This document shows, piece by piece, positions 1 through 11,100 of a stretch of 64,000 nucleotides of DNA. The stretch's first letter is position 1. Every line of letters starts with the position of its first letter. The notes below the pieces were generated by a model. That model was not told where the DNA came from. It searched no databases and worked only from the letters and a program-made list of their open reading frames with translations. The translations under genes were made by a program, and so were the position numbers. Source of the DNA: Desulfarculus baarsii DSM 2075 (GTDB taxonomy: Bacteria > Desulfobacterota > Desulfarculia > Desulfarculales > Desulfarculaceae); NCBI RefSeq assembly GCF_000143965.1, contig NC_014365.1, positions 2,817,501 to 2,881,500 of the forward strand, given 5' to 3'.

Positions 1-129
1 ATCGCTGGGCGGATTATTGGGGGCTGTCATGCGACTACTGTATCCGTCCATCATACCATCTCCCTAAAAACTGATAGCATGTGCAGCAGCGCCTGGAAGC
101 GCGTGGGTTCGTTCATGCCATGCCCCTCC

Positions 130-767
130 GCCGGCGCGGCAGCTCGCAGCTCGCAGCTCGAGAAACACTTCATGTTCGGTGTCGCTTGTGCGCGAAGGAG
201 ACCACGAGAGGTCCGAAGCGGCGGCTGAGACCGGCTCCGACCAAACGGTTCTCGGGAACAGACCCATGAAGTGACGATCATGAATGACCTTGGCGGCTTC
301 GTTCACGTCTCTCAAGAGATATGCCATATCGGCCACGTACATGTCGATTCTTGAGTCGGGAACCCACCGCTATTCGAGGTAGCGCACGCCGCCGCCCGTT
401 CCCGTCGCTGACGCCGGTCGCGGTACCCGGCGGCCCAAAGGCCTCCAAGACGAAATCCGGCTGGAACAGCGCGAACCCTCCGGGGGCAGTGTGTGCGAAG
501 GCCGCGGCAATGGCGGTGGCAAAATCGGTGCGCGAGGTCATGTAGCTGCCCGCGTCGTGTACGAGGACACAATCAAAGACGCGCCCGAGCCGGCGATGTC
601 AGGGGGCGCGCCGACCAAACCACCCAGGCTCAGGGCCTCGCCCGTGACGGTCAATTCTTCGCGTAGGTGTTGGCTATGGCGGCTTGAACCGCGCGCCCAG
701 GGCCGGGCGCGGGCACTGCATCGGCTTGTCGAGCTAATTCCGAAAGTGTTTTGACGTATGCGAGCAT
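130..767 (-). pseudogene. Class I SAM-dependent methyltransferase remnant (frameshifted)
   Basis: Reading leftward from an ATG at 767, pieces of one methyltransferase appear in different frames. The N-terminus begins MLAYVKTLSELARQADAVP and stops near 655. A second piece with FDCVLVHDAGSYMTSRTDF followed by AFAHTAPGGFALFQPDF (about 430-570) matches the post-motif region of Rossmann methyltransferases. A third has MYVADMAYLL and HDRHFMGLFPRTVW (about 210-342), typical of the C-terminal substrate lid. The SAM-binding motif I region between the first two pieces is not recognisable. With at least two frame changes and an internal stop, no functional product is expected. The family is clear; the former substrate is not. 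Confidence 0.65.
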
Positions 768-939
768 GGCTGAACCGTGCGTGGACGAGCGAACGCCTGG
801 CAAAACATTCCTGGATGGCCCGCCAAGCGTAAAAAAAGCTCCTAAAAAAGACGCCTAAAATCACCCCACCACGAATGACAATGACTGGTAAATACTATAT
901 CCGTACAGCCAGATAGCACCGAAGAAGTCCTCGACCACG

Positions 940-2238
940 TCAAAGCGATTTTATCTTATAGAGAACAGCATAATACGAGCCAACACCCCAGACTGTTCCC
1001 ATCGTGACGCTCTCCCTGAACAGTTCGGAGACGTAATATTTCCTATACGGACGCCAGATCACAAGGTCGCCATTCTCGACAGCGAAATTCCACTGATGAA
1101 ATCCTTGATAAAACTCTCTTTCGCCTTCGTTGGCGTGCCCATATACGCATACAAGGCCACCAACCTTTGCAACCTTGATCATCTCTGACAACCCTTTGAT
1201 CGGGTCTAAAACGTGATCCAATGCATTTCGAGAATACACAATGTCAAAAGTATTTTCAGAGAATGATTGCGTTAGATGTAATGCGTCGGCAAAAACTGTT
1301 TTAACTGGTGGTGTGATTTTGTTTTGTTCAAGTATTTCGCTGAAAAGATTAGCATAATAATCGGAAGCCGTTAACCGTATCTCTATACCATCGGCCTTGT
1401 ACCCCAAAGAAGTGCACGGTCCAGCGCCAACATCCAGCACTGCAAGCTTGTTGTTGTTGAAATTCCGCACATGGGTCAGTAAAGCCGAATCAAACTCTTT
1501 TTCCGGGTCCATCCTGGCCATCCACTCAGCATGGTATTTTGAGTCTGGTTTGATAACGGAACGCCAAAAACGCTCGGTTTCGTGTCGGCCCTGCTCCCAA
1601 GAAAGTCGAAGGTTTTCATACCCCTCTTCGGGCATATGAATGCGCATCTTCAAAAATCTATCAGTGCACTGCCTTGAGACGTGTAGCCCTTTGCTCTCAA
1701 TATAACTAGACAAAGAAACAGAACGATCTTCTCTTGTCATCATAATGGACTTATCTTCTATACGGAAAGACCACTTTGCGAAAGATGTCGGTTGCTCTTT
1801 CTTTCTATCTAAAATATTGTATATGACAATAGTTCCATCACTCCTGCATACGTTTATCATTTGCTCCAATGCGGCAAGCGGATCGTCCAGCTCATCAAGG
1901 AGGTTCATAGAGAAGACAAGGTGAAACGACGCGCTCGGGAACAAATTGTCCAAAGCATAAACATCTCCTTGCGTTGGACGTATATATTTAGGAGCAACAT
2001 CTAATCCGTGCGATTTAACATAATCGTGATAATCATCAGCCTTGATGTCTATGCAATGATGATCAATTTGTCCCCTGGAAGAATGTGCGCCAACCCGGCT
2101 GTGGGGACCAGAGCCAATCTCGAGAAAACGAACTGGACCATTGCTGAAGTCTAAATAAACATCAAGCTCAGGAATCAATTCGATTTGGGGCTTCAAAAAA
2201 AACCCTGCGGCGGCATACTGCTCACATATGTTGCACAT
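940..2238 (-). CDS. Tandem-domain SAM-dependent methyltransferase
   Basis: A 432-aa protein with two class I methyltransferase domains in one chain. The first has motif I as EIGSGPHSR (about residues 40-48) and an acidic post-I segment around HHCIDIKADD; the second has LDVGAGPCTS (about 268-277) and a motif IV-like segment FDIVYSRNALDHV (about 320). Both have the type 11 pattern of small-molecule or sugar methyltransferases. The N-terminal Cys-X2-Cys (MCNIC) is unusual but too short to call a zinc finger. The ATG at 2238 follows a GAGGTGAG ribosome-binding site. Base composition is AT-richer than the surrounding DNA, a sign of transfer. It stands alone outside the repeat-bounded element. The substrate cannot be named. 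Confidence 0.75.
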   Translation of the reverse strand: MCNICEQYAAAGFFLKPQIELIPELDVYLDFSNGPVRFLEIGSGPHSRVGAHSSRGQIDHHCIDIKADDYHDYVKSHGLDVAPKYIRPTQGDVYALDNLFPSASFHLVFSMNLLDELDDPLAALEQMINVCRSDGTIVIYNILDRKKEQPTSFAKWSFRIEDKSIMMTREDRSVSLSSYIESKGLHVSRQCTDRFLKMRIHMPEEGYENLRLSWEQGRHETERFWRSVIKPDSKYHAEWMARMDPEKEFDSALLTHVRNFNNNKLAVLDVGAGPCTSLGYKADGIEIRLTASDYYANLFSEILEQNKITPPVKTVFADALHLTQSFSENTFDIVYSRNALDHVLDPIKGLSEMIKVAKVGGLVCVYGHANEGEREFYQGFHQWNFAVENGDLVIWRPYRKYYVSELFRESVTMGTVWGVGSYYAVLYKIKSL

Positions 2239-2480
2239 TTCTCACCTCAATGCTGTCCGGTCAAGAACCGTTGGCGTCCCGCACGAGCGTTGGCTTTTCG
2301 GGCAAAGGCCGCTCCATGGGCATGTTTGACACCCATCCGGAAAAAAATGTCTCAAAAACATCTGGCCATGGCATTCAGATAGCGGCTAACACTCTGCATT
2401 AAAAGGATATTTTGACAGGAGGCATTTTAACACGATTCTGCATCAAATGCTATCCCTGATTCTTCGGCATAGCCTGCCAG

Positions 2481-3093
2481 ACGAAACGCAAAACCGCATA
2501 TTGCCTTGAAAACATGGGGCCAAAGCAGGACTAACGTAGGACTATCAAGGTCTTAGGTATTTTGGGGCCGGCCCGATCCGCGCAAACATCGAAACGCAAA
2601 AAATCGGCCGTTCGGGCTGAATCTGTCAAACGAAACGCAAAAAAATGACTGCGGGTCAAACGGGCAAGCCTGGCAAAATATTTAGTTGTTATAAGGTGTT
2701 ACCTCGGAACATTTTAATATCCCTGGTGTGGCCGGGAAACAGCTCGTGAGGCAAAGTTTTGCGCGACCGTTGCGCGGACATACAAAAAAATAACTACTAA
2801 AAATTATTAGGCATTTTTGAGCGCCTGCAGGATCGGAACTGTTGCGCGCCATCTAGTCAATGCGGCGCACGCACATCGGTGCTTCAATTCAAGTTACGAC
2901 GCACTGGTAGCACTATGCCCTGTGTGCGCCACTTGCTAGCGCTCTCATTCATTCGCATATGCTTTTTGGGGCCAACTACCAACTGGTACTGAATTGATTT
3001 TTTCGGTTCAGAACGTTGTTTCTTTATCCTCGGCAGTAAATTCTACGTCGCCACGCGGTTTTTGCGTTTCGTTTGACGGTTTTTTGCATTTCG
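2481..3093. repeat. Dispersed CGAAACGCAAAA-type short repeats in a gene-free stretch
   Basis: The 870 bp between the tandem methyltransferase and the first 108-bp repeat holds no convincing gene. It holds five copies of a short motif: 2481-2493, 2590-2603 and 2631-2645 on the plus strand, and 3059-3071 and 3080-3093 on the minus strand (the last as CGAAATGCAAAAAA). Two copies, 2625-2643 and 3059-3077, extend to the same 19-nt word, GTCAAACGAAACGCAAAAA, in inverted orientation. The set ends within 20 bp of the integration-site repeat. Arm-type recombinase sites, iterons or operators would all look like this; nothing here decides between them. Confidence 0.5.
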
Positions 3094-3108
3094 CGCGGCA
3101 GTTCGCAC

Positions 3109-3216
3109 TGGCGGAGATGCTTGCAGAAAAGACGAAAGCCCCAGGCAGTGCATGCCCAGGGCTTTCTCTTAAAGCAGAACCGTCTCGAAGTACGGTTTTG
3201 AAGTCTGGCTCCCCGG
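3109..3216 (-). repeat. Integration-site repeat, left copy (tRNA-Asn 3' tail plus hairpins)
   Basis: These 108 bp recur at 42259-42366 with 4 mismatches. Read on the minus strand, the copy starts with CCGGGGAGCCA, the acceptor 3' strand plus discriminator and CCA of a bacterial tRNA-Asn. It continues through an AACCGT/ACGGTT hairpin and an AAAGCCC/GGGCTTT hairpin, as expected for DNA just downstream of a tRNA gene. Identity with the other copy stops exactly after the 11 tRNA bases. No complete tRNA is present, so this is a duplicated attachment-site fragment and not a gene. A full tRNA-Asn is expected to the right of the window. Confidence 0.75.
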
Positions 3217-3275
3217 TGTGAACCGTATATGCAATCATGCTTGTGGCTTGACAGATGTTAATCCGGGAGCATGGA

Positions 3276-4475
3276 TCATGGCGCGGTGTCCAGGCCCTGG
3301 TTCATGATGTCGATGGAGCCTGCGTAGCTGAAGATCCGATTGCGTTTTTGTTGTGTCAACTCCCGGACGATCCCGAGCGCGACGAGATGCGCCAGGCTCT
3401 TGTTGACGGTGGCCGGGGTGATACCCGTGAGCCCTGCCAGAAATCCCGCCGTGGCGATGGGGTGTTGCAACAGCGCCTTGTGAACCGCCAGCGTGGAAGG
3501 CGCCGCCCGGCCAAGACGTTCTATTTTCTCCCGATCCTCACCCGCCAGGCGCAGCAGTTGTTGGGACGTGTCCACCGCCTGGGTGGCGGTGACGATGACC
3601 GCTTCGGCGAAGAAATCCAGCCAGGCTTCCCAGTCGCCGGTGAGACGCACGGTACCCAGCATCTCGTAGTAATACTGGCGATGCGTTTTGAAGTAGAGGC
3701 TCAGATAGAGCATCGGCTCCCGGAGGACCTTCTGTTCGCATAAGAGCAAGGTGATCAGCAGGCGGCCGAGCCGGCCGTTGCCGTCGAGAAACGGATGGAT
3801 GGTCTCGAACTGGACATGGGCCAAGGCCGCCTTGAGCAGCGCGGGCGTGGACTCGGGCGTATCATGCAGGAACAGTTCGAGATCCCCGAGACACTCCAGG
3901 ACCTTATGCGGCGGTGGTGGCACAAAGGCCGCGTTGCCAGGCCGCGTGCCGCCGATCCAGTTCTGGCTGCGTCGGAACTCTCCCGGCGTCTGGTTGCCGC
4001 CGCGCCCCTGGCGCAGCAGCACGGCGTGGATTTCCTTAAGCAGCCGCAGCGACAGGGGGAACCCTTCCCCAAGCCGGCGCAGACCATGGTCGAGGGCGGC
4101 CACGTAGTTGCTGACTTCCCGCACGTCATCCAGCGGCACGCCGGGTTCCTGGTCCAGTTCGAACAAAAGCAGGTCCGAGAGCGACGACTGCGTGCCCTCG
4201 ATCATGGAGGAGAGCACCGCTTCCTTGCGCACGTACATGTACAGAAAGATGGCGGTGTTCGGCAGCAGCGCGGAGACGCTGTCCAACCGGCCAAGGGCCA
4301 ACAAGGCTTGGTCGAATTTGCCACGCAACGCCGGCGTCCAGTCGATGGGCGGACGTGGAGGCAAGGGAGCGGGGATGAAAGCCCGCACCGCCTCGCCGGC
4401 GGTCGTCACCGTCTCGTATGTCCCCTGGAGTTCCCGTTTCATACCTGTTGCTGCCCTTGCATCCTCAATTAACAT
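3276..4475 (-). CDS. Fic family AMP-transferase
   Basis: A 399-aa Fic protein. The catalytic motif HPFLDGNGRLGR (about residues 227-238) is complete, including the histidine that activates the target hydroxyl and the G-N-G-R loop that binds ATP. An inhibitory-helix motif SSMIEG (about 89-94, pattern S/T-x3-E-G/N) precedes the Fic core, so this is a self-inhibited class II enzyme. The C-terminal 80 residues look like a winged helix, common in this subgroup. Fic enzymes usually transfer AMP to protein hydroxyls. The start could also be the Met at 4442. It is the leftmost gene of element A, 60 bp from the repeat, and its target is unknown. Confidence 0.88.
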   Translation of the reverse strand: MLIEDARAATGMKRELQGTYETVTTAGEAVRAFIPAPLPPRPPIDWTPALRGKFDQALLALGRLDSVSALLPNTAIFLYMYVRKEAVLSSMIEGTQSSLSDLLLFELDQEPGVPLDDVREVSNYVAALDHGLRRLGEGFPLSLRLLKEIHAVLLRQGRGGNQTPGEFRRSQNWIGGTRPGNAAFVPPPPHKVLECLGDLELFLHDTPESTPALLKAALAHVQFETIHPFLDGNGRLGRLLITLLLCEQKVLREPMLYLSLYFKTHRQYYYEMLGTVRLTGDWEAWLDFFAEAVIVTATQAVDTSQQLLRLAGEDREKIERLGRAAPSTLAVHKALLQHPIATAGFLAGLTGITPATVNKSLAHLVALGIVRELTQQKRNRIFSYAGSIDIMNQGLDTAP

Positions 4476-4509
4476 TCAGACTTATTTTAGTATTTGGCAT
4501 TATCATAAA

Positions 4510-4968
4510 TTAAGTCTTTTCGGACAGGACTGTTGGCGTGAATGCGTCATTCTCCATGCGCTTCTTGTCGAGCACATAGCCCTTGATGGCGAATTCGCGC
4601 GGCACCTGGGTGGCCCATTGGCGAAACTGGGTGGCCCGCACCGAATTGACCCGGTAGCCGACGGAGATGATGGCATCGAGGGTGTAGAAGTCGACGCTTC
4701 GGGCAACCTCCCGGTTCCCCTCGGTTTGAACTATCCGGAATTTCCGGAGAGTTGCCTCGCGCTGGATCTCTCCGGTTTCGTAGATATTTTTTAAGTGCTC
4801 GCTGATGGTGCGTACGTCGACGGCAAAGAGCTCCGCCATGAACCGTTGGGATAACCAGATGGTTTCGTCCTCGTAGCGGGCTTCTATACTCTGCTCACCG
4901 GCCTGGCCGGTGAAGATCAGGAACTCCGCAGTGGAGTTGCGGATCAGTTTTTTGTCGCGGTCAGTCAT
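4510..4968 (-). pseudogene. RhuM family protein, C-terminally truncated
   Basis: The 152 residues match the N-terminal half of RhuM family proteins, which are usually more than 300 aa. The hallmark stretches WLSQRFMAELFAVDVRTISE and DFYTLDAIISVGYRVNS are intact. The frame stops shortly after FAIKGYVLDKKRMEN, where full-length relatives continue into a coiled-coil and C-terminal domain. The last ten residues do not resemble the family. RhuM proteins often accompany restriction genes and toxins; their function is poorly known. It lies between the Fic gene and a second truncated gene, so this stretch looks like a deletion scar. Confidence 0.7.
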
Positions 4969-5056
4969 AGCGATGTCTTAATATTTAAAAATTATATCAG
5001 TAGATTACTGCAAATCGCCCCATCGCGCCATGTCTTGAGGCCACTTCACCGCTTCT

Positions 5057-5158
5057 TCACGATCGGCCCCGGCCGGCGATTTTGCTCCCCGCCCAGGTGA
5101 CGAGATCATCCCAGGACAGGGACTCGAATTGTGGGTGGCAGGTCAGTTTGCGGGACAT
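5057..5158 (-). pseudogene. SWIM zinc-finger protein, 33-residue N-terminal stub
   Basis: An ATG at 5158 overlaps the stop of the large helicase gene and opens a 33-codon frame. FESLSWDDLVTWAGSKI followed by GRGRS resembles the very N-terminus of SWIM zinc-finger proteins, which are often encoded directly downstream of large helicases. The frame ends at 5057, before any of the Cys/His zinc ligands, so only a stub remains. The overlap with the upstream stop suggests the two genes were once translationally coupled. The call rests on a short match. Confidence 0.45.
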
Positions 5159-8100
5159 GATGATCGGCTTGCTTCCCAGGCCTTCTCCAGTCTGGCCCGC
5201 GTGACGGCGCGAAGACGCTGCAATCCCATGGCCCGAGCCATGACCATCACCGGGTCTTCCTCCGGGGCGACCTGAGATGCCACATCCCGTGCCAGTGCGA
5301 CCAGTTCGGCCAAGCAGATTTCGTCTGCCGGCCGCGATTCGTCGTTTACTGTTGCCCGGAAGCGGTCCCACTGGCCGGGAATGGTGTCCGTTGGCCAAAG
5401 AAATAACGCACCGTCCTCCTTGATGCCCTTGAACTCCCTCTCGGCCACTTGGAGAACTTTCTCCCGAATCCTGCTGCCGGCTTTGTGCAAGCCGCAACGC
5501 TTGGCGATGCGCCGGGCCAGGACGTCGGCCCGGATCGGGCCTTCCACGGCCATGATCTCCCGGATTGCCGCCGCCAGTTCCACTTCCTCTCCATCCGCCA
5601 GGATGTCCCGGATTGCAGGTTCGGGCGTGGCGGTCTCGGATAGGGCCTGGTCTTCGGTGCTTCGCTTGGCGTAGAGTTCCGCGAGAACGGGCTGGGATGC
5701 CGTCTCTGTCGCTTGCGCCGGAGGTACGGGATCAGGGAGGGGCTCCGCCGGCCGGTCGCCGAATGGGGACGACTGTTCGATCCTCTTGGCCGACTTTTCC
5801 TCGGAGACTTTTTCCGCCACTTGGCGGCACCGCTCTCTCTCAATCCTGGCCGTCTCCTCGCGCGTGCATTCCAGAATCTTGCGCAAGCTGGCATCAAGCT
5901 TGTTTGCTGCCGTCTCGGCGTCATGCCACCAGTCGGTGGACCATGTGCGCACGATCTCCCAACCCAAATCGCGCAGGACCTGTTCGCGGAGCCGGTCTCG
6001 ATCCCGCGCGGTGGCGGCGCGGTGGTAGGCTGCTCCGTCACATTCCACCCCGGCCAGATATCTGCCGGGTCGGTCAGGGTCCACCACGCCTAGGTCGACG
6101 CGGAAGGTCGAGACGCCGACCTGGGGATGCGCCGTCCAGCCCCTCCGTGACAGGGCCTCGGCCACGATCTCCTCGAAAGGCGAGTCGAAATCTCCTCGGG
6201 GCGTTGTCGCCTCCTCGGCCAGGGCCTTGATCCCCCGACGGGCGTACTCCAGGAACAGCTTAAGGTCGGCCACGCCCTTGGCTCTGGTGCGGGAAAGGTC
6301 CATCCGATCCGGGAGGAGACACGTGAAGATCTTCAATGCATGTTTTGCACGGGTAACGGCCACATTGAGCCGTCGTTCACCGCCATCCTTGTTGAGTGGG
6401 CCGAAGTTCATGGAAACCCGGCCGGCTTGGTCCGGGCCATAGGTGATGGAGAAATACATCAGGTCGCGCTCGTCGCCCTGGACGTTTTCCAGGTTTTTCA
6501 CAAAGATCGGCTCGGTGAGCTCATCGGAGAAAAAACGGTCCAGGTCGGGATCGCGGCGGCGTTCCTCGTCCAGGAGATCCTCAATCAATTTTTGTTGCTG
6601 CGTGTTGAAGGTCACCACTCCAATGGACTTGCCGTTTTCCACGAAGGCGGGATCGGCAAGGTGGCGGACGATGTCGGCCACCACCGCCTTGGCTTCGGCC
6701 TGGTTGGTCCGGCTGCCGCCTTTGTCGTAAAAAGCGCCTTCCACGAACTGCAGGGAGACCGCACGGTCGTCGGTCAATGGGGAAGGAAAAGTCACGAGAC
6801 TGCCGCCGTAATAGCGATGGTTCGAGAAGGCAATCAGGCTTTCGTGGCGGCTGCGATAATGCCAGTTGAGACGCTGGCGGGGCAGGCCGGCACCGCAGCA
6901 TTCGTCCAGGATGCTCTCCATGTCCCCGCCGATTTCCACCTCGTCGTCGGCGTCCTCGTCCTCGGCCCGGTTGAAGAAGTTGGTGGGGGGCATCTGTTTG
7001 GGATCTCCCACCACCACGACCTGTTTTCCCCGAGCCATGGCGCCGATGGCGTCCCAGACTGGGATCTGGCTTGCTTCGTCGAAGACCACCAGATCGAAAG
7101 AGGTCCGCCCCGGCGGCAGGTACTGCGCGATAGACAGGGGACTCATCAGCAGGCAGGGGGTCAGGCTGGGGAGCGCTGTGGGGATTTGCTCCATGAGCTG
7201 GCGCAAGGGCAAATGGCGGCGTTTCTTTTCCATCTCCCGGCGCAGAAGGCCCCATTCCGGGGCGTTGCGTGCGTCTCCGATTCCGGGGGTGCCGTTGCGT
7301 AGTCTGGCCCGGATGCAGTTTCGGGCCAGATCGGCAAGCTTTTGGTCCAGACGGCGGAAATCCTCGATAGCCTGCTCGTGCTCGACCGAGACGAAACGCC
7401 GCAGCAGTGGATCGGCGTCCACTGCCGCGCAAAGCCACCAGCGGCAATAGTTCACGGTAAAGGCTTCCCGAGCCTGGTCGCCAGCCAATTCTCCTTTCGT
7501 CAGGGCTTCGACCAAAGAATGTAATCCCTGCGCCCGGGCCTCGCCGACCACGCGATTCCAGGCGCACCAGGCCCGGAGCAGCCGGGTGCGGGACAAGATG
7601 ACTTGGCAACGTTCGGCGAGGACATCTGGGAGCATGGCTTCCAGTTCGCCACGTTTCGACTCCTCGTTGCCAAGGAGACTGGCCATGGTGGTTCGGGCCG
7701 GCTCGTAGTGGCGGGCCATCGTCGCGAAATCGGCTCCGGTCCGTGTCACCGCGCCAGATGGTGAGAGCAGAAGGTTGTTCTCGCCGAGCAGCCGTTTCAA
7801 CGCCTCGACGCCTGGGCCGAGGGATTCGGGCCGGTCATAAAGGCCGGACAGGCAAATCTTCAAGCGTTCGCCCAGATCCCGCGCGAATTCGATATCCTGG
7901 GACCTGGTCGTCAGGCCTGACCACAGGCCCGAGGTCAACTTGCCAAGGTCCGCGTACGCCGCCAGCCTGGCGTCCTGCTCCTGAATTTTGGTCAGAAGAT
8001 TGAAATAGTTCGCCGCCAAGGTCAGCCCTTCCTTCAGATGATCGAAGGCTGCCTGACCGGCTGCCTGTCGTTCGGCCCATGGCCATTCGCCCGAGCTCTG

Positions 8101-11100
8101 GTCCTGTAGGTCCTCGAAGGCGGCCAATTTTGTGTCAAGCCTCCGGATGTCGAGCAACACATCCAGATCCTGGGCTTCGTTAGATTGATTTGATCGGCCT
8201 GCTTCGGTCACGGCCGCGAGCGCCTTGCGCACCCTGCTCCGGCCGAGAGCGTTTTTGGGCCACCAGGCGTTTTCGGCTTCTTGCCAAACGAGGCGTAGTC
8301 CCTCCAGATCGATCCCCAGGGCCTCGGGGCGATAGTTGCGGGAAAGCTGGCCCCACAGTTGCCGTCGTCGGGTCTCCAGGGCCTGCCCGTCTCGCAGCCG
8401 GGCAAAGAAGGTTTGGGTCGTGTTTCGTACTTCGGCGGTCAAGGTCGTGAGCTGTCCCCGCAACGTGTCGAGACGACCTGACATGGGCTCTTCACCAGCA
8501 ATACCCTGGGACGGCTCCAACCCTCTCTCTATTCGCGGGAGACATGCCCGCAGATCCGCCAGAATGTTCTGGACCGTATCCTCAAGGCCGGGCCAGAGTT
8601 CGGAAGGCCCGCCATGGGAATCGGCGAATTCGGCGAGTCTGGCGTCCTGTTCCCGGAGTTCGGCTGTGAGCGCCTGACGCCTCGCCACCAGGGCCAATCC
8701 CTCGCTCAGTCGGCTGAGGATATCCGGGGCGTCGGGCCGCGCCAGAAAGCTCCAGTCCCGTCCAAAGGCCTCGGGCAACATGTCGGCCAGTTCGACCAAG
8801 GCGCGGCGGACAGACTCGGACAAGGCGATCTCCGGCAGGCCGGTTGCAGAAAAAAACGCCGTCGAGGTGCGTTGCATTTCCTCGCACACGGGGAGCATCT
8901 CCCGGAGGGCCGCCGTCAGGGAGGTTTCCCATCCCGGCGACCATTCCGTGCCCGTGACCAGGGCCAAGTCTCCCCCGGCCGCGCCGGCCACCTCGGTCGC
9001 GTTGATGCCCAACCGGGTGGCGATGTCCAGCAAGGCGTCCAGCGAGGCCTTGTCATGGCTTTCCGGAGCGGACCACCGTAGCGGCAACTGCGGCATGTCC
9101 CGACCGGCCAAGGTCTTGCTGATGGCGGCGAAGACGCAAAGTCCGTTGGGCCAGCGGTGATGCAGGCGCTCGACCAAGGCGTTGAGTTGGTCGCGGAGGG
9201 AGCCCATGCGCGCGCTTTCCTCGTCCCAAGTCGCCTGATCCGCATCTGCCCGGGCTTCCCAGGATTGCCTGAGCTGCTTGAGTACCTCCAGCTTGTTGGC
9301 CTTGTGGGAATGGAGTTCCAGACAGAATTCGCCCAGGCCGATCGTCTTGAGCCGGCGATAGACCACCTCCAAGGCGGCGGTCTTCTCAGCCACGAAGAGC
9401 ACCGTCTTGTCCAGGGCCAGGCATTGAGCGATGAGGTTGGCGATGGTCTGACTCTTGCCGGTCCCGGGCGGCCCCTCCAGTACGAAATCCTGGCCGTTGG
9501 CCGCCGCCACCACCGCCGCGAGTTGGGAGGAGTCGGCCGGTAGGGGGCAGAAATTCCGAGAGGGGGGCAAAACGTCGTCCAGGCGTTCCGGAGGCACGAA
9601 CCGGGTCCGGTCGCCATATGCCTGGGTGGGCGTGTCGATAAGATGGTGCACAACGGGATTTTGTCGGAGCTGGTCGGCATGAACGGCCAAGTCCTTCCAC
9701 ATGAGGTACTTGGCGAAGGAGAACTGGCCCAGGCACACGTCCTCGGCCACCTCCCATCCGGCCATGTCCTTGATGGCTGTGGCCATCGTGCGCCAGATGG
9801 TCGCCACATCCAGCCCGGAATCATCTCGGGGCAGCTCTCCCTCAAGGGCAGGCAGGCGCAGGTGGAAGTCCTGACGCAACATCTCCAGCAAGGTCAGATT
9901 GAAGCGGGGTTCGTCCTCGTGAAGGGCTAGTGAGAAGCCGGAACGCACGGCTTGGCGGGCCAGGCTTACCGGGATCAGTATCAATGGAGCCCTTAGACGG
10001 CGCGCGTCCTTGCCTCCCTGGTTCCAGACCAGAAAGCCCAGTACGAGATAGAGCGTGTTGGCTCCGCCTTCCTGCAATGCCAGGCGGGAAGCACGGAACA
10101 GCTCCACCAGCCGGCTTTCCATCTCTTCTTCGGACAGGCGAGTGAAAAGCTCTCCCCTGCCCAGGCCTTCCATAGCGTGCTCACGTCCGACCTCCTCCCG
10201 ATGGCGGGCCTGATGCAGGGCCTCGTCACGGGGATCGGTGCCCTGCATCGGACGAACACCCGGCCGCAGCTTGAACCGTTTACCGTCGGCAAGCAGATCT
10301 TCCAAGCGTCCGGGATTCGGGACCATGAGTTCCACAACGCGTTTGCTGGAGCGGAAATTGAGCAGGTTGTTGCGTAGCGAGAGATCCAGGAGTTTGCGTT
10401 GCCAGCGATCCAGGCGGTCCTGAGGCCGGAGCTGGTCCGAGGGGCGAACCTGAGTTTCGACCTCCATAAGGTCCGGGGCATCGTCTAAGTTCAGGAGATC
10501 AGGAACCTGCGTTGCTGACGTTTCAGTGCTCGCCGGGGAGATTGGGACCTCCTCGCTGGCCAAGGGACGGATCCGCTCCATGCGGGCCCGCCGGATATCC
10601 AAGGCCAAATGGAAAGGACGGGGCTCTTCTTCTGAAACCTGATGCGTCCCCACCTGACAGGCCCATGTGAACTTGGCGGGTTCTTGCTGGCCCCGCACGA
10701 CCAAGGTGGGTTCGAAGAGCAGGATCTCTTGAAGCTGCAGGCGTTTTCTCAGGGCGCTGACGTCATCGATCATGGTGGTCGCGAAGATTTCCGGTACCAA
10801 CCATGCGCCGGCGAAGGCGTGTCCTTCCAGGAAGACGAGCAAGGGGTTGAGCTGGCATTGCTCCAGACAGGAGGCGAAAAGAAAGCTTAGATCCAGGCAG
10901 GTGGCCAGACCGTTGCTGACGATCCGCTCCGGCGAACGGACCTTCTGGCCTTGCTGCTCGAACCCGGCGGGTGGCAGGGCATAGTCCAGGCCCAGCGAAC
11001 AGACCGCCTGCCATACGGCGGACATGATTTCCCAGGCCCGCTGCTTGCCGCCTTTGGCGTAGCCCTCCAAAGCGGATTCCTTGCCCGCCGTCAGCAGCAG

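Noticed and set aside
3206-3216. A tRNA-Asn gene
   Set aside because: Only the last 11 nt of a tRNA-Asn are present here and at 42356-42366; no T-arm, anticodon or D-arm follows.
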